NCBI GenBank assembly: GCA_022661535.1
Contig: JAKULF010000004.1
Span: 248,001 to 312,000, forward strand
Reading direction: 5' to 3'
DNA length: 64,000 bases
Source: Eutypa lata
Lineage: Eukaryota > Ascomycota > Sordariomycetes > Xylariales > Diatrypaceae
The notes beneath the pieces are model-generated. The model saw only the letters and a program-made list of their open reading frames with translations, was not told where the DNA came from and did no database searches. Shown one piece after another: positions 1 through 11,621 of the stretch. Every line of letters starts with the position of its first letter. The first letter of the stretch is position 1. The translations under genes and the position numbers were made by a program.

Positions 1-2715
1 CATCTTCCTTCAACCCATGACTTAATCTCACCTAGAATAAGGCAACGACGTTCTTGCCATATTCATTGGCTTGATTTCCAACCACGTATCTTTTTGATTT
101 TATCTTCCTTTATCTATACGATAACAAGTTGTTCTTTGCCTTTAACCTTTCGTCCGTACATTCCCCCTCATAGACCGTGAATAGCATTCACTGTGGCCAT
201 ACATCAGACGATCTAGTGGATCTACAAGTGAATAAATACTTACCTTCAGCCCTGCAGTGGAACGGACCAGGCCGAAGCACGTTTTGCACACATCATACAC
301 ACAAATTTCGTGGTTAACAAAACATGTACTACGGGGGTCTTCCTCTCTGTCTTCTACATATAGATAGTAAGTCACTTTTTACCTTTCGTCCTCCACCTAC
401 ACTACACATCTCTGCCCCCCACCGAAGTGCTACATCTGTCAAGTCAGAGGTATCGTCAGACCAATAACGAATTTTCAACTCAGACCTAAACTAATTTGAC
501 AGAAAGAAGTCTTGTCTGCATCGTTCCTCTCAGTTCCATCTTCTACAAAGACCTTCTGATCGTTCCTGACTTTGTTCCTACATTCAAATCGTAAGTTAGA
601 ATTCCTGTCGTGCTTTCCTTCATATCCTCACTACGTATGATATTATTTATCCATAAAACACCATACCTCATCAACTGTCCTACTCCCACACCCTTTGAAT
701 CTACCATGAACATCCATCACCCATCATCCCCTCTTGTTTCTTGCATGCTACCCATCATCAAAACTTCCTTTCACTACCTTAAACCACAGCTACAGTATTC
801 TGGGTATTCCTGCGAGCCTTTCTGGTCTAGTGCACTAATCTTATACAAGTTCACACCACATGCTCAAGGTCAACGATAGCTGCACAGATTTGCAATACAG
901 TCCAGAGATGACAGAGGTAAGTAGACTATCTTCCATCAATAACAGACTACCCCAGAGACGCTCGGACATTTTAGCATCATCTTGTATATCGCTCTTTCCG
1001 TGGAGAGTCTCCGTTCGGACAGCAGTGCAACAGGCAAACATTGATATTCTCTACCTCCTCAATTAAACTTCCGAGTATGGAAATTAACCCGAAACCCCGG
1101 ACTAATACATAGATAACTCGTACTTTTAGTCTTCACAGATTCTTATATTCAACTCAAACAGCTATAATTAGCTTCGGGCTATAGTGCTAGACACAAAGGG
1201 AGGTAAGATAAACCAATATCTATCTACTCAACCATCCAGCTATATGATTTTATCAGTTGAAGCATTCAATACTATCAGTACTTGATAGACTACCTAGCTA
1301 ACACGGCTCCTCTTCTAGGCAACCTGTGTCAACAATGTTTTATTGTTGTTCGTTTTTGGATACCAGGCCACATCATCTGAAACCATGATGGCTTCAACAA
1401 TAAACAATAGAATTTGCAGTGCGTCTAACCCAAGCAAGGTAAGCTTTTCGATATCGTTGCCAACTAGAATAAATAGAGAGTTTCATCCGATGTAGTATCT
1501 TTGCAACTCATCAAACGAAATACGGTCTACCTGCTCTGATACTAACATCCCACAGCGAGCAATAGCAGACGGCGTCTAGGCGCGTCGCTTCACATTGAGC
1601 GCTCAAGGCAACACCCTGCCAACCTCTGCAATAAGACCAGAAACCCCTCAAAGATTATGGCTTCGAGGTATGAATGGTACCCCCGGAGTTGATGTACTTT
1701 GCTGACTTGATGATTAGCAAAAGGATTGGGGTCATCCTACCTCCCATGCTTATATATTTCAACCACGTGGATTCACAGAAGATGGCGAAATGGCTTCAGA
1801 TACAAGAGAAGACATTCGAGATTAGCGCCATGGAGGAATTTCACGGGATCACGATCACGCTGGCCTCACAGCACTAGCCAGAGACTCTTCAGGCTAATGG
1901 TTTCATCCCCAGAGGGAAAGTCCCGGCCGAACCAGTGCACGCGGTGAGGCGGACCGGCCAGCCAGGCCCAATTCAACTGGGTCACCAAGTGGTAAGATAT
2001 GTCACAATGTGGCACATTTGACCATTTTGGCTTTCGATGGCCAAGAATGTTGGTATCGGGGCCAGAGGCCCGCAAAACTAGTGATGCCAAAACGGACAAT
2101 TCCACCCGTCAAATGTCCTCGATGGTCAAGAATCAACGCTTCAGGGGCCATTGACGTCAGCCCAAACTGCGACGTCTCCAGTCCTCAAGCAATTGAGGTC
2201 ATTCGTGACAATCTTCGCGCAAAGTTGTCGCGCTATGAGAAATTCGCGACACAATTCAAAGAATTTCACAGTAAAGAGCTGGATAGACTCATGGAGAGAG
2301 CCGGTTGGGGAACCCGACCTGCAGCTCCTGGTCATGATCTTCCAATCCTACCCTAAAGAGCCCCAGAACAGATCTCATTCTACAGCGCCAGACCATGATC
2401 ATCCTGCCAATACAGGCGCCGAGAGGGGAAGGGGTCAAAGATGCTGACGAGTCATCTTGGCTAATCCCGCGACGTCGAGGTCGTCCGCCTCATCACCCGC
2501 GATACCGTTGAGAGGCTCATCTAAACTCCTGTCCGTGCCGCCCGCTCCCATGGTCAGGAGGAAGACCGGGATGGATGCGTCCGAGGTGCCCATAACGACG
2601 ATAACTCGAACAGGAGTTAGGAACTACCTTCGGCAGGGACATATTGTCTCATGGACTTGGTACTACTCAAGAGAGGGGAGGGCCATGAAGCCCGGGTCCA
2701 CAAGGGGTGGAACAA
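1..2715. other. gene-poor stretch, no recognisable gene
   Basis: I see no protein family, splice-connected reading frame or RNA gene here. The open frames are short, overlap on both strands and contain no motif I recognise. Base composition is ordinary, with no strong TA enrichment of the kind left by repeat-induced point mutation. From about 1.6 kb the sequence becomes more GC-balanced and looks like the start of the mosaic of broken pieces that continues to 15 kb, but I could not match any block in this first part to another gene in the window. Confidence 0.5.
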
Positions 2716-2882
2716 ATCATAAAAAAAAATAAAAATAAAAATAAAAAGGAAAAATATAAAAAATACAAAAAAAAAAAAAAAAAAAAGAAAAAAGAAGAAA
2801 AACAAAAAAAAAGGAAAAAAGAAAAAAGAAAAACAAAAAAAGATAAAAAATTGAAAACCAAAAAAGGAAACTGAAAATCTCA
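2716..2882 (+). repeat. A-rich low-complexity tract 1
   Basis: This is a run of about 165 bp made almost only of A with scattered G and a few T, including AAATAAAAATAAAAAT-like stretches and an uninterrupted A run. It is the first of five such tracts between 2.7 and 13.8 kb, all A-rich on the + strand. Long Phe/Lys-rich reading frames across it are a compositional artefact. It could be a decayed poly(A) end of an inserted copy or a simple-sequence expansion; the sequence alone does not decide. Confidence 0.85.
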
Positions 2883-3900
2883 TTCGAAGCGCCAGAATTA
2901 TCTGGAGAGATTCTGGCATTATATCCAAAGATCTCACCAGACCAACCTCGCTTCACGGATTCTATAGAAGCTGCCGAGCTATCAAAGATATCAAAGCAAA
3001 GTCAGGGTGACTCTCGATAACTGTCGAGTTGACAGACGATTACGACTTTCAACTTCCAGGCTTTCATTTCCCTTTACTCCTCTCACATACATCTCTCCCA
3101 CACATTTCTCTCCCACGGGCGAAGTCGCCAAGGAGGTCGCATAGCGACACAGATACATTCTCGCGGGGCTAGGCCGGATAGCATCATGGATCATTTTGGG
3201 CCGCTTGCGAGCAACGCCCCATCCTGTGTCTGCGCACACGATGCCGACAGTTTCGATCGATAGCGACACCTCGTCGATGTGGAACCCTTTCCAGCCACAG
3301 CGCTGGACTTGCAACCCACTGCCGGGAAGGGCCACCATGGGAGTATGCCACAGGAAGGAATGGCCCTTCAAGGAAGAGCGTGAGGGGCTGAAGTGTCAGT
3401 CGCCCTTCACAATATCGACGACTAGTCCTCTTTCCCCCACCACATCAACTTCCGACACAACTGCTGTTGTAATTTTCACCAGCGTGACGCAGTTAATTTT
3501 CGCAACATCATTGTTACATCGACAACAACACTGCCTGATCGAACATATATTAGAATATGCCAACTACAGCCGGCAAGGAGCTGTAGGCTCCTCAGTCTCA
3601 CGGTCATACTGAGACCACTAATATTTTCCCCCAGCAGTACGGGGCCGCTGAAGGCGGATATTGTACTCATTCCAATTACAAGACTCGAAAGAGCCCTGTA
3701 TCAGTATTTATTGTCACTGCCTCCCCGAATGGGGAAAGCTTGGAGCTACGGCTTCCATGCTGCAGAAAGAGAAGGACGAACTCATCCAAATGGTTCACGA
3801 GCATGAGATTAACAACCACACCCCCATCAACATCACCACCATTGTTACGTGTCTCGTAAGAGAAGTATCTCTTTCTACAATGATATCGACCAAAGGTCAT
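2883..3900. other. mosaic DNA without recognisable gene
   Basis: Coding-like base composition, and open frames up to about 130 codons on both strands, but I recognise no domain. The frames overlap each other in opposite directions, so at most one could be real. No match to the intact genes further along was found. Confidence 0.4.
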
Positions 3901-3904
3901 TCTT

Positions 3905-4137
3905 AGGCCCGACAGGGAAAACTGCCTACCCGAAAGACAGGATGGGACTAATGCCCCCCCTTTTATCCACCACGAAAAGGTGTTATAGCCCCGGCAGGGA
4001 GGGAAAACCGAAAGACCGGGTGGGATTAGTCCCCCCCGCCTTCTATGATACCGACTGGAGGTCTGTCGGCGGCCACCGAAGGGGGGGGGGAAGGGAAAGA
4101 CAGGATGGGACTAGTCCCTCCCGTCTTTCATCCATGG
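3905..4137 (+). repeat. three degenerate GGGACTAGTCCC-type repeat units
   Basis: Three units, at about 3908-3968, 3990-4052 and 4086-4137, share the order GGGAAA, GAAAGACAGGATGGGACTA, a C-rich run, then TCC or ACC. The third unit contains the perfect palindrome GGGACTAGTCCC; the first two have it partly decayed (GGGACTAATGCCCC and GGGATTAGTCCCCC). A fourth, more distant relative (GAGTAGGACTGTCTCCTGCC followed by GTCCTTTATCC) lies near 11355-11395, inside the broken RdRP copy. Each unit could form a short hairpin. Confidence 0.65.
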
Positions 4138-4676
4138 TATAGTGTACGGGCTATCCTGAACGGCACAGTAAACTACAAGGTAGTTGATGCGATACACACC
4201 CTTCCATGCTTTTTAAAACCATATTGTGGGCGATAAGCGAAACCTTGGCAATGTCAGAGTAGGAGAGGTCTCAGTCGTGCGCGTTGCAGCCAAGATGGGC
4301 AGCGTGGGAATACCCCAACGTCTTGACAGACTGGCCAGAAACTTCGACTGGGACGCCCATCCAGCAACCAACCCCTGGATCCAGGATATCCAGATGGAAG
4401 ATGTCGCATGAGTTGATGTTACTGGCGACACTGCCCAGGACACGCTCTGGCCTTACTGTCGGAAGTGCTGAAAGATGGGGCAGAGGCAGGACCCTAGAGT
4501 CCTTTTCTCCCGTCAAGGTGCAGATCCAGACGGACTGCACAAGTTCTTCCTCGGCCAATTCGAAGTTAGGTCCCCGAAGGCAACGGCCGTGGGGCTCCCT
4601 AGAGGTGTCACTGCCGTCAAGACTTTGCAGTTAAAAGGAAAAGCTAGTAATTATTTGGTAGTAAAGACTCCAGAGA

Positions 4677-4960
4677 TGCAGCTTGGAAAGGGACACTTCG
4701 GGGAGGTGTTTCGGGGACTTGAACTGAAAAACGAAATGTTTTTGCGGTCAAGATCTTAAACGAGGACCCTCGGGCGCACTGGATGGAAAACGTCATCAAA
4801 AGAGAGAAGTGGAAGATGCAAACCCCATCTTTCAATCACAATGAAAGAACGGTACCTTTCCTACTTTCGAGAATCGATGGCAAGGCCCATCTGAAGGTAT
4901 TCAACAGGGCCATCTATGAGTTATGGCGGTTTGGCTTCGAGGGCAAGCTTACGCCAAGGC
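4677..4960 (+). pseudogene. protein-kinase fragment, frameshifted
   Basis: The frame starting near 4677 reads LGKGHFGEVFRG, which fits the glycine-rich ATP loop of protein kinases (subdomain I). About 20 codons later the frame is broken near 4738. One base over, it continues as FAVKIL, which fits subdomain II with the catalytic lysine. The frame then stays open to about 5090 and includes the stretch VFNRAIYELWRFGFEG. No catalytic-loop HRD or DFG motif follows, so only the N-lobe is present. A related piece lies at 11395-11502. I judge it a broken fragment of a serine/threonine kinase-like gene; the subfamily is not recognised. Confidence 0.6.
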
Positions 4961-6714
4961 AGGAGGGGGCTCACGCAGCTATGGCCATCCATTTGGGATA
5001 TGCAGTCTTCATGACTCTGGGCAGGATGGTTGATCGAACATTGTTCGCATCAACATCCGTAAGACCCAGCGGACAACATCCTAGCGGGTAGCTCTCGCGC
5101 CCCCACAGGCATCGGCCACAGGGGGCGCCAAATCTTCCATGCTTTCCTGTTATGCTTTTCATATGTTCAACCCCTAGTAGGCCAAGCGGACGCCGCGAAA
5201 CAACCCCCCATCCGCATACCAAGCGTCGTCGCATTCGGTATCCCAACACTCGAGCTGCTACCCCTCCCTCCCAAGCTTTCATAAGCCATTCAGAAGGATA
5301 CATCCGGCACCAGCCATGGGGATAGGGGAAGACTAAACCTCCCATGGTTCTCTCCATTTTTCTTCTTGTTACCCCTACCCCTGGCCCCGGCGTAGTCGCC
5401 TGTTTTGGCCTCGGCCAACTCTTTAGTGAAGCTATAGGGGGGAGGGAGGGGAAGAAGGATTCGCCGGCCACGGAGTCACTGGCCTGGCTTTTCGATGCAT
5501 GGGTCAGCACGCAGCTGCTCTGGAAATTGCAGAAGTGTTGAACAGCAAACAGAAGGGGGAGAAGGCCACGGCGAGTAGCCCATTCTCGATCTCACCGAAA
5601 GACTGGCGAGACCATCTATCCTTCCTTAGCTTGGCGCCGGCCACCTGATAAGGGAAAGTGCACCTCCCTTGCTTTGATTCATTGCTGCGCCTTCAGCTCT
5701 ATCCCCATGGCACTCTTCACTCTTCAGCCTGACCTCCGTACTAGAAGGCGTCAGTGAGATCCACGAAAGAAGAAAAGTGGGATAGGCTCGGCGAAAACGG
5801 GCGAGGGCGTCAGGAGAGGAGGCGAAAAACATCAAAGAAGGCAGCGTACCGTTTGTTCAGATGAACTACCTCAGGCCTAGTGGGACCTGAGGATGATGAT
5901 GGTGAGAACATCAACAGCATCACAATTGGCCCACATTTCTTGGCTTTCTTGCTTGAATACCTTTGTGGTTTTCAGTTGAGCGGGGGATACTTTCACCCAA
6001 CTGGGCAATGGCTTTGGAAAGCGGTTTAGTGGCCCAGGAAAGAGACCAGTCTGGCGATACCGTCAGTGACAGTAGCGCCGGCTCCAGAAATGGTAGCAAT
6101 GCCAGCGGGTATTGGCGCCTGACCGGCACTATCACCCCGAGCCAAGAGTGCCAGAAAAGGGGCTTTAACCCATGGAGACCAGTACGTCGATATGGCTAGA
6201 CAGAGTTACAGAGAGACAGCATTAACCATGCTTCAGATGTCGTACCTTCCGCGCCGGCTTGGCTGCTACCAGCCTGCCGCCGCTACGGCCGCTACGGCCG
6301 CTCCCGGCAGCACCCGCACTATAGACGGGGTACTGCGGCAGCAGTACCGCATATCGCTATAAGCGGAGAAATCGGTGTGGACCGGTCCAGGAATGGTAAG
6401 ATATCACCCGTTCCATATTCTTCCGATCCTTACTAATGATAATATAGACCGGTGACCGGTCGCACCACCAAATCATTCTCTGCTGTCTAGGAGGACTAAG
6501 AAGACATCATCATCTAGCTGAGGCAACTGCAATGGTGCTGTCTGATGACTCACTTGAAGACAGAGAGCACCCGGCTATCGAGCCTCGCTTTCTCTTCCAC
6601 GAGCTCTCGAAGACAGACAGCGACGATGACCCGGATGACGACGAATCGGTCAAGAGCGCAACTATCATCTCTCACCGAGCGACTGCGTTAGCTGCCCTAC
6701 AGGGCCGAAAGGAT
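4961..6714. other. mosaic DNA without recognisable gene
   Basis: No intact gene is recognised. A plausible intron-like segment (GTAAGA near 6398 to AATGATAATATAG near 6450) and a short tandem GCCGCTACG run near 6280 are visible. Two copies of the CTTCCATGCTTT motif lie close by (5134 and 6886). Open frames on the two strands overlap and carry no motif. Confidence 0.4.
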
Positions 6715-6795
6715 GAGGGGAATGAACATCAGGCTAAGGGACGAGACCTACTGGCATCACTCGGGGACCATAAGAGGTACTCGGAGAACGTTTTG
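6715..6795 (+). repeat. duplicated block E, copy 1
   Basis: This block resembles 12174-12242 in bases and in the same reading frame: here GRDLLASLGDHKRYSENVL, there RRDLLGSLGYNANEVEALL. The source gene is unknown. It sits at the end of a 91-codon acidic open frame (6532-6807) that has no recognised domain. The second copy is inserted between two blocks of RdRP-derived sequence. Confidence 0.5.
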
Positions 6796-6972
6796 CGTCG
6801 CTTTTGACGGGAGGTTGAAGTTGAATGCTGGAACAAGCACTTATGCATTTCTGTGCTTCAATCTGATCTCCCTGGCTTTAACCCCCTTCCATGCTTTCTA
6901 CATACCTCCCGGGCTTTTGCTTCTCGCTAAGAAGCTGCTTGCAAAGAGGAGATGATAGATTGGTCAGATGAT

Positions 6973-7013
6973 AGAGAGAAGGAAAAAGAAAAAAAGAAAA
7001 AGAAAAAAGAAAA

Positions 7014-7045
<32 letters not shown>

Positions 7046-7160
7046 AAAAAAAAAATAGATTTAAAAAATAAAAAAAGAAATAAAAAAATAAAGAAAAAAT
7101 AAAAGAAAGAAAAATGAAAAAGATAAAAAGAATAAAAGGAAAAGACAAAACAAAAAAGAT
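6973..7160 (+). repeat. A-rich low-complexity tract 2
   Basis: About 190 bp of A with scattered G and rare T, including an uninterrupted A run of more than 20 bases near 7020. Same strand bias as the other four tracts. Confidence 0.85.
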
Positions 7161-9136
7161 CTTCCGCTTCAACAGCGAGTCGCAAACAATGTGTCTCATT
7201 GATTATTACATCTGCGTAAAGTGCCATCGCGGCTAGAGTCGTATGATAAAGCTTCGCGATGCGACAAATCCTCCACCCCGGATTTGTCCATCTGGAATAC
7301 GGTTCCAATTCCATTGCGTTGTTCGCGATAGCATCAACATGGCTATCGGCCTGTTCATCCTCCGGACATCGTCGATGATGGGCGTCTATCGAAGACGGCT
7401 CACGTGAAGGTGACGACGACTGGGGGAGAAGAAAAGGGGGAGATCGTGGGGTGGAAGACTCCGAGACAGAGGCTACTACTGGTACTAGTAGCACTAGCAG
7501 GGGCATCTCCACTAGCACCGGTACATCTGCTAACACCGGCACTTGGGTCAACACCAGCACCCTCACTAGGGCTGGCGCTACGAGGACTGCTTCCTTCTAC
7601 GATCTATGATGGAGCTGACAAGACAGGAGAGGATATCGAGAATACGAATGCCATCGGGCAACATCGCTTTGTGAATCTCGGCAGGGATAGTTGACACCAA
7701 CTAGATACATCCTTAAACACACACGATTTCTCGAAGAGGCCTCTTAGTTGATGAATACTACCACTGCTACCGCAGTTAATCAGCTTGACATCAGAACAAA
7801 GTCAAGCTAAACGACGAGCATCACGGATATTCTTCAACCCAACCTATTCTATGTCATACCTACTAGGCAGGGCATGGCGATGCAAGCAACATTCCAGCCG
7901 TTGCTAGGACTGGTAATAGCTGCAGCGTCGATGAGGATACCCAGTTCTAGAGTGAGTGAATCCCAACGCTAGGGACAACAGAGACTCCTTTCGATTACGG
8001 AGTAAGGAATCTCCCTCCCTCGGCTACGGATAGCAGTGGAGCATCTCTACTTAGGAATCCTGGGACGGTACCAGCACTTACCCCTCCCATGCTTTACCCC
8101 CTGCCATGCCTATCTTATTCTCCTAGGCCTTTTACCAGCTAGCTGAGGACATCAAGTCTCCCGACAGCATCTAATTCACTTCGAGTGAGGCAATGCTTTT
8201 GGTGGTGGCGGTGGCTACGGATGTGAACAGCATTCCGGTAGTGTAGCTCACCTGCTTGCCCAAGCTACATCGCTCGCTATAGGATAGGGCATCGGCATCC
8301 CGACAACTTCCACACGTTTAAGTGGCGGCAGATGGCCGGGCCGGGCTGGGCGGTTTACCCCTATGGTCGGGCATAGACCTGCCGACGAAGGTGGAAAGAC
8401 CAGAAATGGCATAGCTCGCCAGGGATTGAGGAATCCGCGAGAATTCGCATTCACCAGCAAAGGCTAGCGTGCCTGTCACTGCGTACTCGAAGTACGAGAG
8501 CTTTGGGGAGCTGATGCTCTCCATACCTTTGTCAATGACTGCTCTAAGCTTTTAGCAAAGACTAAGGAAGAGCGCGATGGGGTCAATGGACCGGGATACC
8601 GTGACAAGGCCAGCAATGCGGGTGAGGCAACCTTCGGGGCCAGAACCCGCTTCGACTCAGGGGAAAGGGATCATGTATCAAGAGGGTGGTTGAACAATTT
8701 GCGAGGCCGCCTACCTACGACATGGCGTACCTGGGGGGGGGGGAGGGGAGGATTCACAGACCTCTGCATGATGCCAGTGGAGGTTGGCCTGAACAAGGTC
8801 GACGGTATCACAACAGAGTTCATTGTCACCCAGAACTCGACAATGATGATGGAGACTCCTTTACCCCTGAGGGAGAGCATATCCTCATCCCCAGGCCGAA
8901 GCCGATGTCCTTTCGCCGGAAATAGGGATCGAAGAAAGAAGACCTAGGGGTAGTACGACATGGGTGGTGGGAGAGCGCATCCCATTCATTCAAGACCATT
9001 GAGCTTGGTGGGAAGTAACCTTACTCTCCCACTTTCATACTTGCTCTCAACTCCTAAGCTTTTAGCAACCGTGCTTTTCAAAAGCTTCTAAGCTTTCTTC
9101 AAGACCTCCCACAGCTTTATATTTCTGGTATCACAG
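7161..9136. other. mosaic DNA without recognisable gene
   Basis: No intact gene is recognised. Near 7470-7600 there is a degenerate run rich in CACTAGCACC/CTAACACCGGCAC units (Thr/Ser/Gly-rich if translated). At 8542 and 9051 a TAAGCTTTTAGCAA motif occurs twice. The frame at 7635-7690 contains DIENTNAIG, a weak resemblance to DIENTHSDG of the RdRP, too short to call. Confidence 0.35.
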
Positions 9137-9392
9137 CTTCGACAGCTACTTGGCTAGTGTCATAGTAGATGGCAATGATGACGATGATTACCACCAGAGT
9201 AGAGAGGATTGGCATGAATACGCTACGTACGAAAAGCGAACGCCTGTTAGCTTGGGGGGTCTCTGGGATACTGCAGGACAGGGGGATTAGGACTGGCAAC
9301 GGCCTTCTGTCCTACCCCCAAACTGACGTATTCCTGATCTACTTCTCCATCGTCAGTCCTCCCTCATTCGACAACATCAAGGCAACGGCCAT
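9137..9392 (+). pseudogene. broken copy of a rac1 exon
   Basis: This block aligns with the fourth coding exon of rac1 (44711-44891). It begins at the same CTTCGAC position directly after a CACAG that mimics the splice acceptor, and ends close to the same exon end. The stretch [22 protein letters not shown] differs from Rac1 at one residue (Tyr for Cys) while the bases differ at about 10 of 74 positions, mostly silent. About 70 foreign bases are inserted after GTAGATGGCA, 3 extra bases interrupt LGLWDTAGQ, and the DYDRLRP segment is scrambled by GGCAACGGCC. No flanking rac exons follow. It cannot encode a GTPase. Confidence 0.85.
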
Positions 9393-9464
9393 AATCTCCC
9401 ATGCTTTCCTTCTGACGAGTCTTTCTCCACCGAAGCTGACTTCACATCTTCGGACCCCCTGGTC

Positions 9465-9557
9465 AAAAAAGAAAACATTCAGAAAACCAAAAAAAAGAAA
9501 GAAAAAAGAAAAGAAAAAAGAAGGAAAAGGAGGATAAGAAAAAGGCAAAAGAAAAGA
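9465..9557 (+). repeat. A-rich low-complexity tract 3
   Basis: About 90 bp of A and G (AAAAAAGAAAG-type runs). It starts about 70 bp after the end of the rac-like block and after one CTTCCATGCTTT-type motif, on the same strand as the block. Confidence 0.8.
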
Positions 9558-10044
9558 GGTCCGACTTGGACAAGACGTATTCAAGCACTGGAGCAAGTAC
9601 ATACTCCATCGATACTCGACATACTATGTCGGAATGACTTCTGGGTCAAGCTGCCAATGCTTGAAGATGTTTCTTTGGCCATTGTCCCCGACTGGAGATC
9701 GCTCTCCCAATTTGGACTACGGGTGGAAGATACCCAAGTGTACCCTGCCGACGCGATTCCAAAGGTATTCCAACTACCTACTGAACGACTATATTGGAAA
9801 GCAGCGGAAGGTCAAACACCTCCACTTTGAGTGGTTGTGTGGTGGAGAGCTAGCATCAGGACTACACCAACGAAACAAGCGAGAACCGATCAACTTGGAG
9901 AGGGAACCCATGCCACCACGGTTTTCTTCCAAGCAAGCCACGCGGATACCCCCCTTCCACCAATAGTTGAAACACCAACGGCGTTAGTCGGGGCGTTGAA
10001 GAAGGAAACCTCGGTGGATTTCAGAGACAACTTGCTCTTGTCTA
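9558..10044. other. mosaic DNA without recognisable gene
   Basis: An open frame of 110 codons (9634-9966) is present but has no motif I recognise and no visible splice-linked partners. It leads into the RdRP-like block that starts at 10045. Confidence 0.35.
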
Positions 10045-10123
10045 GTACGACAGTTCAAAATCCTGGTAGTTCCAAACAACACCAGACGAATTTACTCCCT
10101 GCGTCAACCTGGGGACGCTCTAA
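10045..10123 (+). pseudogene. RdRP-derived block (residues about 200-225)
   Basis: The bases align without gaps with 17049-17127 of the RdRP gene. In the matching frame this block reads VRQFKILVVPNN then RRIYSLRQPGDAL; the intact protein has VRQFKAQIVLHN and RIYSLRHPRDEL. The block lies upstream of blocks that match earlier parts of the gene (11169-12749), so the order is scrambled. The frame ends shortly after. Confidence 0.75.
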
Positions 10124-10519
10124 AGGCTAGACCGGCATTTTCACCGGCAATGTGGAGTCTGAAAAGACAGGTCTTCACGATGAGGATACAGAAGGCTTGG
10201 GGCCGAGACCCTCAACCTGTCGGCAGGTTGTGCAAGTATGTAATATTTACCTTCTGTCTGATTATCGACCTACTGGGTCTTGATAGCGCAAGGCCTTCAA
10301 CGGGAGAGGCCCCATCTTCCTTCGATGCATCAACATAACCCTCGGCTGTAGGGCAATGGGTACTGGGTACCTACCAACACGTCTCAAATGCACTTAGCCT
10401 CCGCGAGGGTGCAGTCGCAACCTCCTAAGGTAGAGGTCGAGTTGCAATCTCTCCTCAAATACAACCATTCATCTAGCTAGCCGAAAAGAGGTTTGCTTGC
10501 AGTAGCTGCAATCAGGATA

Positions 10520-10662
10520 TGAAAAAAAAAAAAAAAGAAAAAAAAAAAGGAAAAAAAAACCATTTCAAAAGAGAAATCAAAAACAAAATATTAATAAAAA
10601 TAAATTAAAAAAAGAATTAAAAATTAAAAATAAAAATAAAAATCAGAAAATAAAAAAACTAA
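10520..10662 (+). repeat. A-rich low-complexity tract 4
   Basis: About 140 bp dominated by A with G and T (AAATTAAAAATAAAAAT-like). It has the same strand bias and lies between the two sets of RdRP-derived blocks. Confidence 0.85.
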
Positions 10663-11168
10663 GAAATGCCTCGAGCGGCACAGGTTTCCTGTTCACCTGG
10701 ATCCCAAATGCTATTGGGGAGACTGCAGGGAGGGAAAATGCTCATCGGAGCCATAGGAGGGCGGGAGATGATAAGAGGGGATATTGCGACCTCGTCACAA
10801 GACGAGCTGCCCAAGCAGCAGCGATTAGCGTTCTACTCTCGCCAGGTCTCCTTATTATAGACCATGTTCACTTTCAGTACAATGCCGTTATGTGTGGCAT
10901 CTTAATCGCATCTCTGGTCTTGGCACGCAAGAAGTCTGGTCTTTTGGCGAGTGGCCTTGGGCGTTTCTGCAGGACTTCTATCTATGAAGTACATATATCT
11001 CTACCTTGCACCAGCCTAGCTCAAGGAGCTTTGAGCTAATCAAAGGGGGTCAGTTCTCTCCTGTTCACTAAAACTTCCATGCTTCATCCAACCTCCCTCT
11101 TCAACACTTCCATGCTTTATATACACTAGACACCACCTACAGCGCTCCACAAGCACTCCGCGAGGGAA

Positions 11169-11341
11169 GCGGGTTGCCATGGGATTGGGAGTTAGTTACT
11201 CTCAAGGCCAAGATCGTCCCTAAAATCAATCACGAGGGGACTTTGCGAATAGCATCAATGCTAAGGGTGACGGATGGGAGAGGAAGGCCTTCCTGACCTT
11301 CATACCAATCCCAAGGGGCCACTTTTGGGCGAGCAGTGATA
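11169..11341 (+). pseudogene. RdRP-derived block (residues about 25-97)
   Basis: It aligns with 16519-16731 of the RdRP gene with small gaps. The best part reads FLTFIPIPRGHFWASSD against FLTFVPIPKGHFWASND of the intact protein, with most base differences silent. The first half (TGGGAGTTAGTTACTCTCAA) is looser. After 11341 the similarity stops abruptly and about 740 bp of unrelated sequence follow, containing a kinase-like piece and a minisatellite, before the next RdRP block resumes at 12081. Confidence 0.8.
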
Positions 11342-11394
11342 CAATCACCATCTACTGGGGGAGTAGGACTGTCTCCTGCCGTCCTTTATCCATT

Positions 11395-11502
11395 CAGAGG
11401 AAAACGGCACGGTCATCCTCCAAATGCGAAAAGGAGAAACTAGTCTGGATGTTTTTAACAGGGCGTTCTACGAGTTCTGGCACTTTGCCATTGAACCATT
11501 CT
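11395..11502 (+). pseudogene. second kinase-family fragment
   Basis: The frame reads NGTVILQMRKGETSLDVFNR then AFYEFWHFAIE. The fragment at 4840-4945 has NERTVPFLLSRIDGKAHLKV then FNRAIYELWRFGFEG. The shared pattern (TV, K, VFNRA, YE, W, F) indicates diverged copies of one gene. It is inserted between two RdRP-derived blocks and is preceded by a GGACTGTCTCC-type repeat related to 3905-4137. Confidence 0.55.
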
Positions 11503-11621
11503 TTCGAACACGATCCTCCTAGGATCGTTCGATTTGGATAGGGTCGCGTGCTATCCCTCACCCCCCCCCCCCCCAGGCCCTCCACCGAATAAGCCGCTGC
11601 CACCGAGTCCGGTGAAAAGAA

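Noticed and set aside
142..375. 77-codon minus-strand frame near the window start
   Set aside because: A possible GTAAGT donor is present, but the nearest acceptor would make a 22-nt intron. It may be part of a gene outside the window, but nothing supports that.
2991..3371. 126-codon minus-strand frame in the mosaic
   Set aside because: No domain, no splice partner, and an opposing plus-strand frame of the same length overlaps it.
4971..5510. 179-codon minus-strand frame
   Set aside because: It overlaps the kinase-like piece on the opposite strand, has no recognised domain, and composition is Arg/Gly-rich as expected for a chance frame in GC-balanced DNA.
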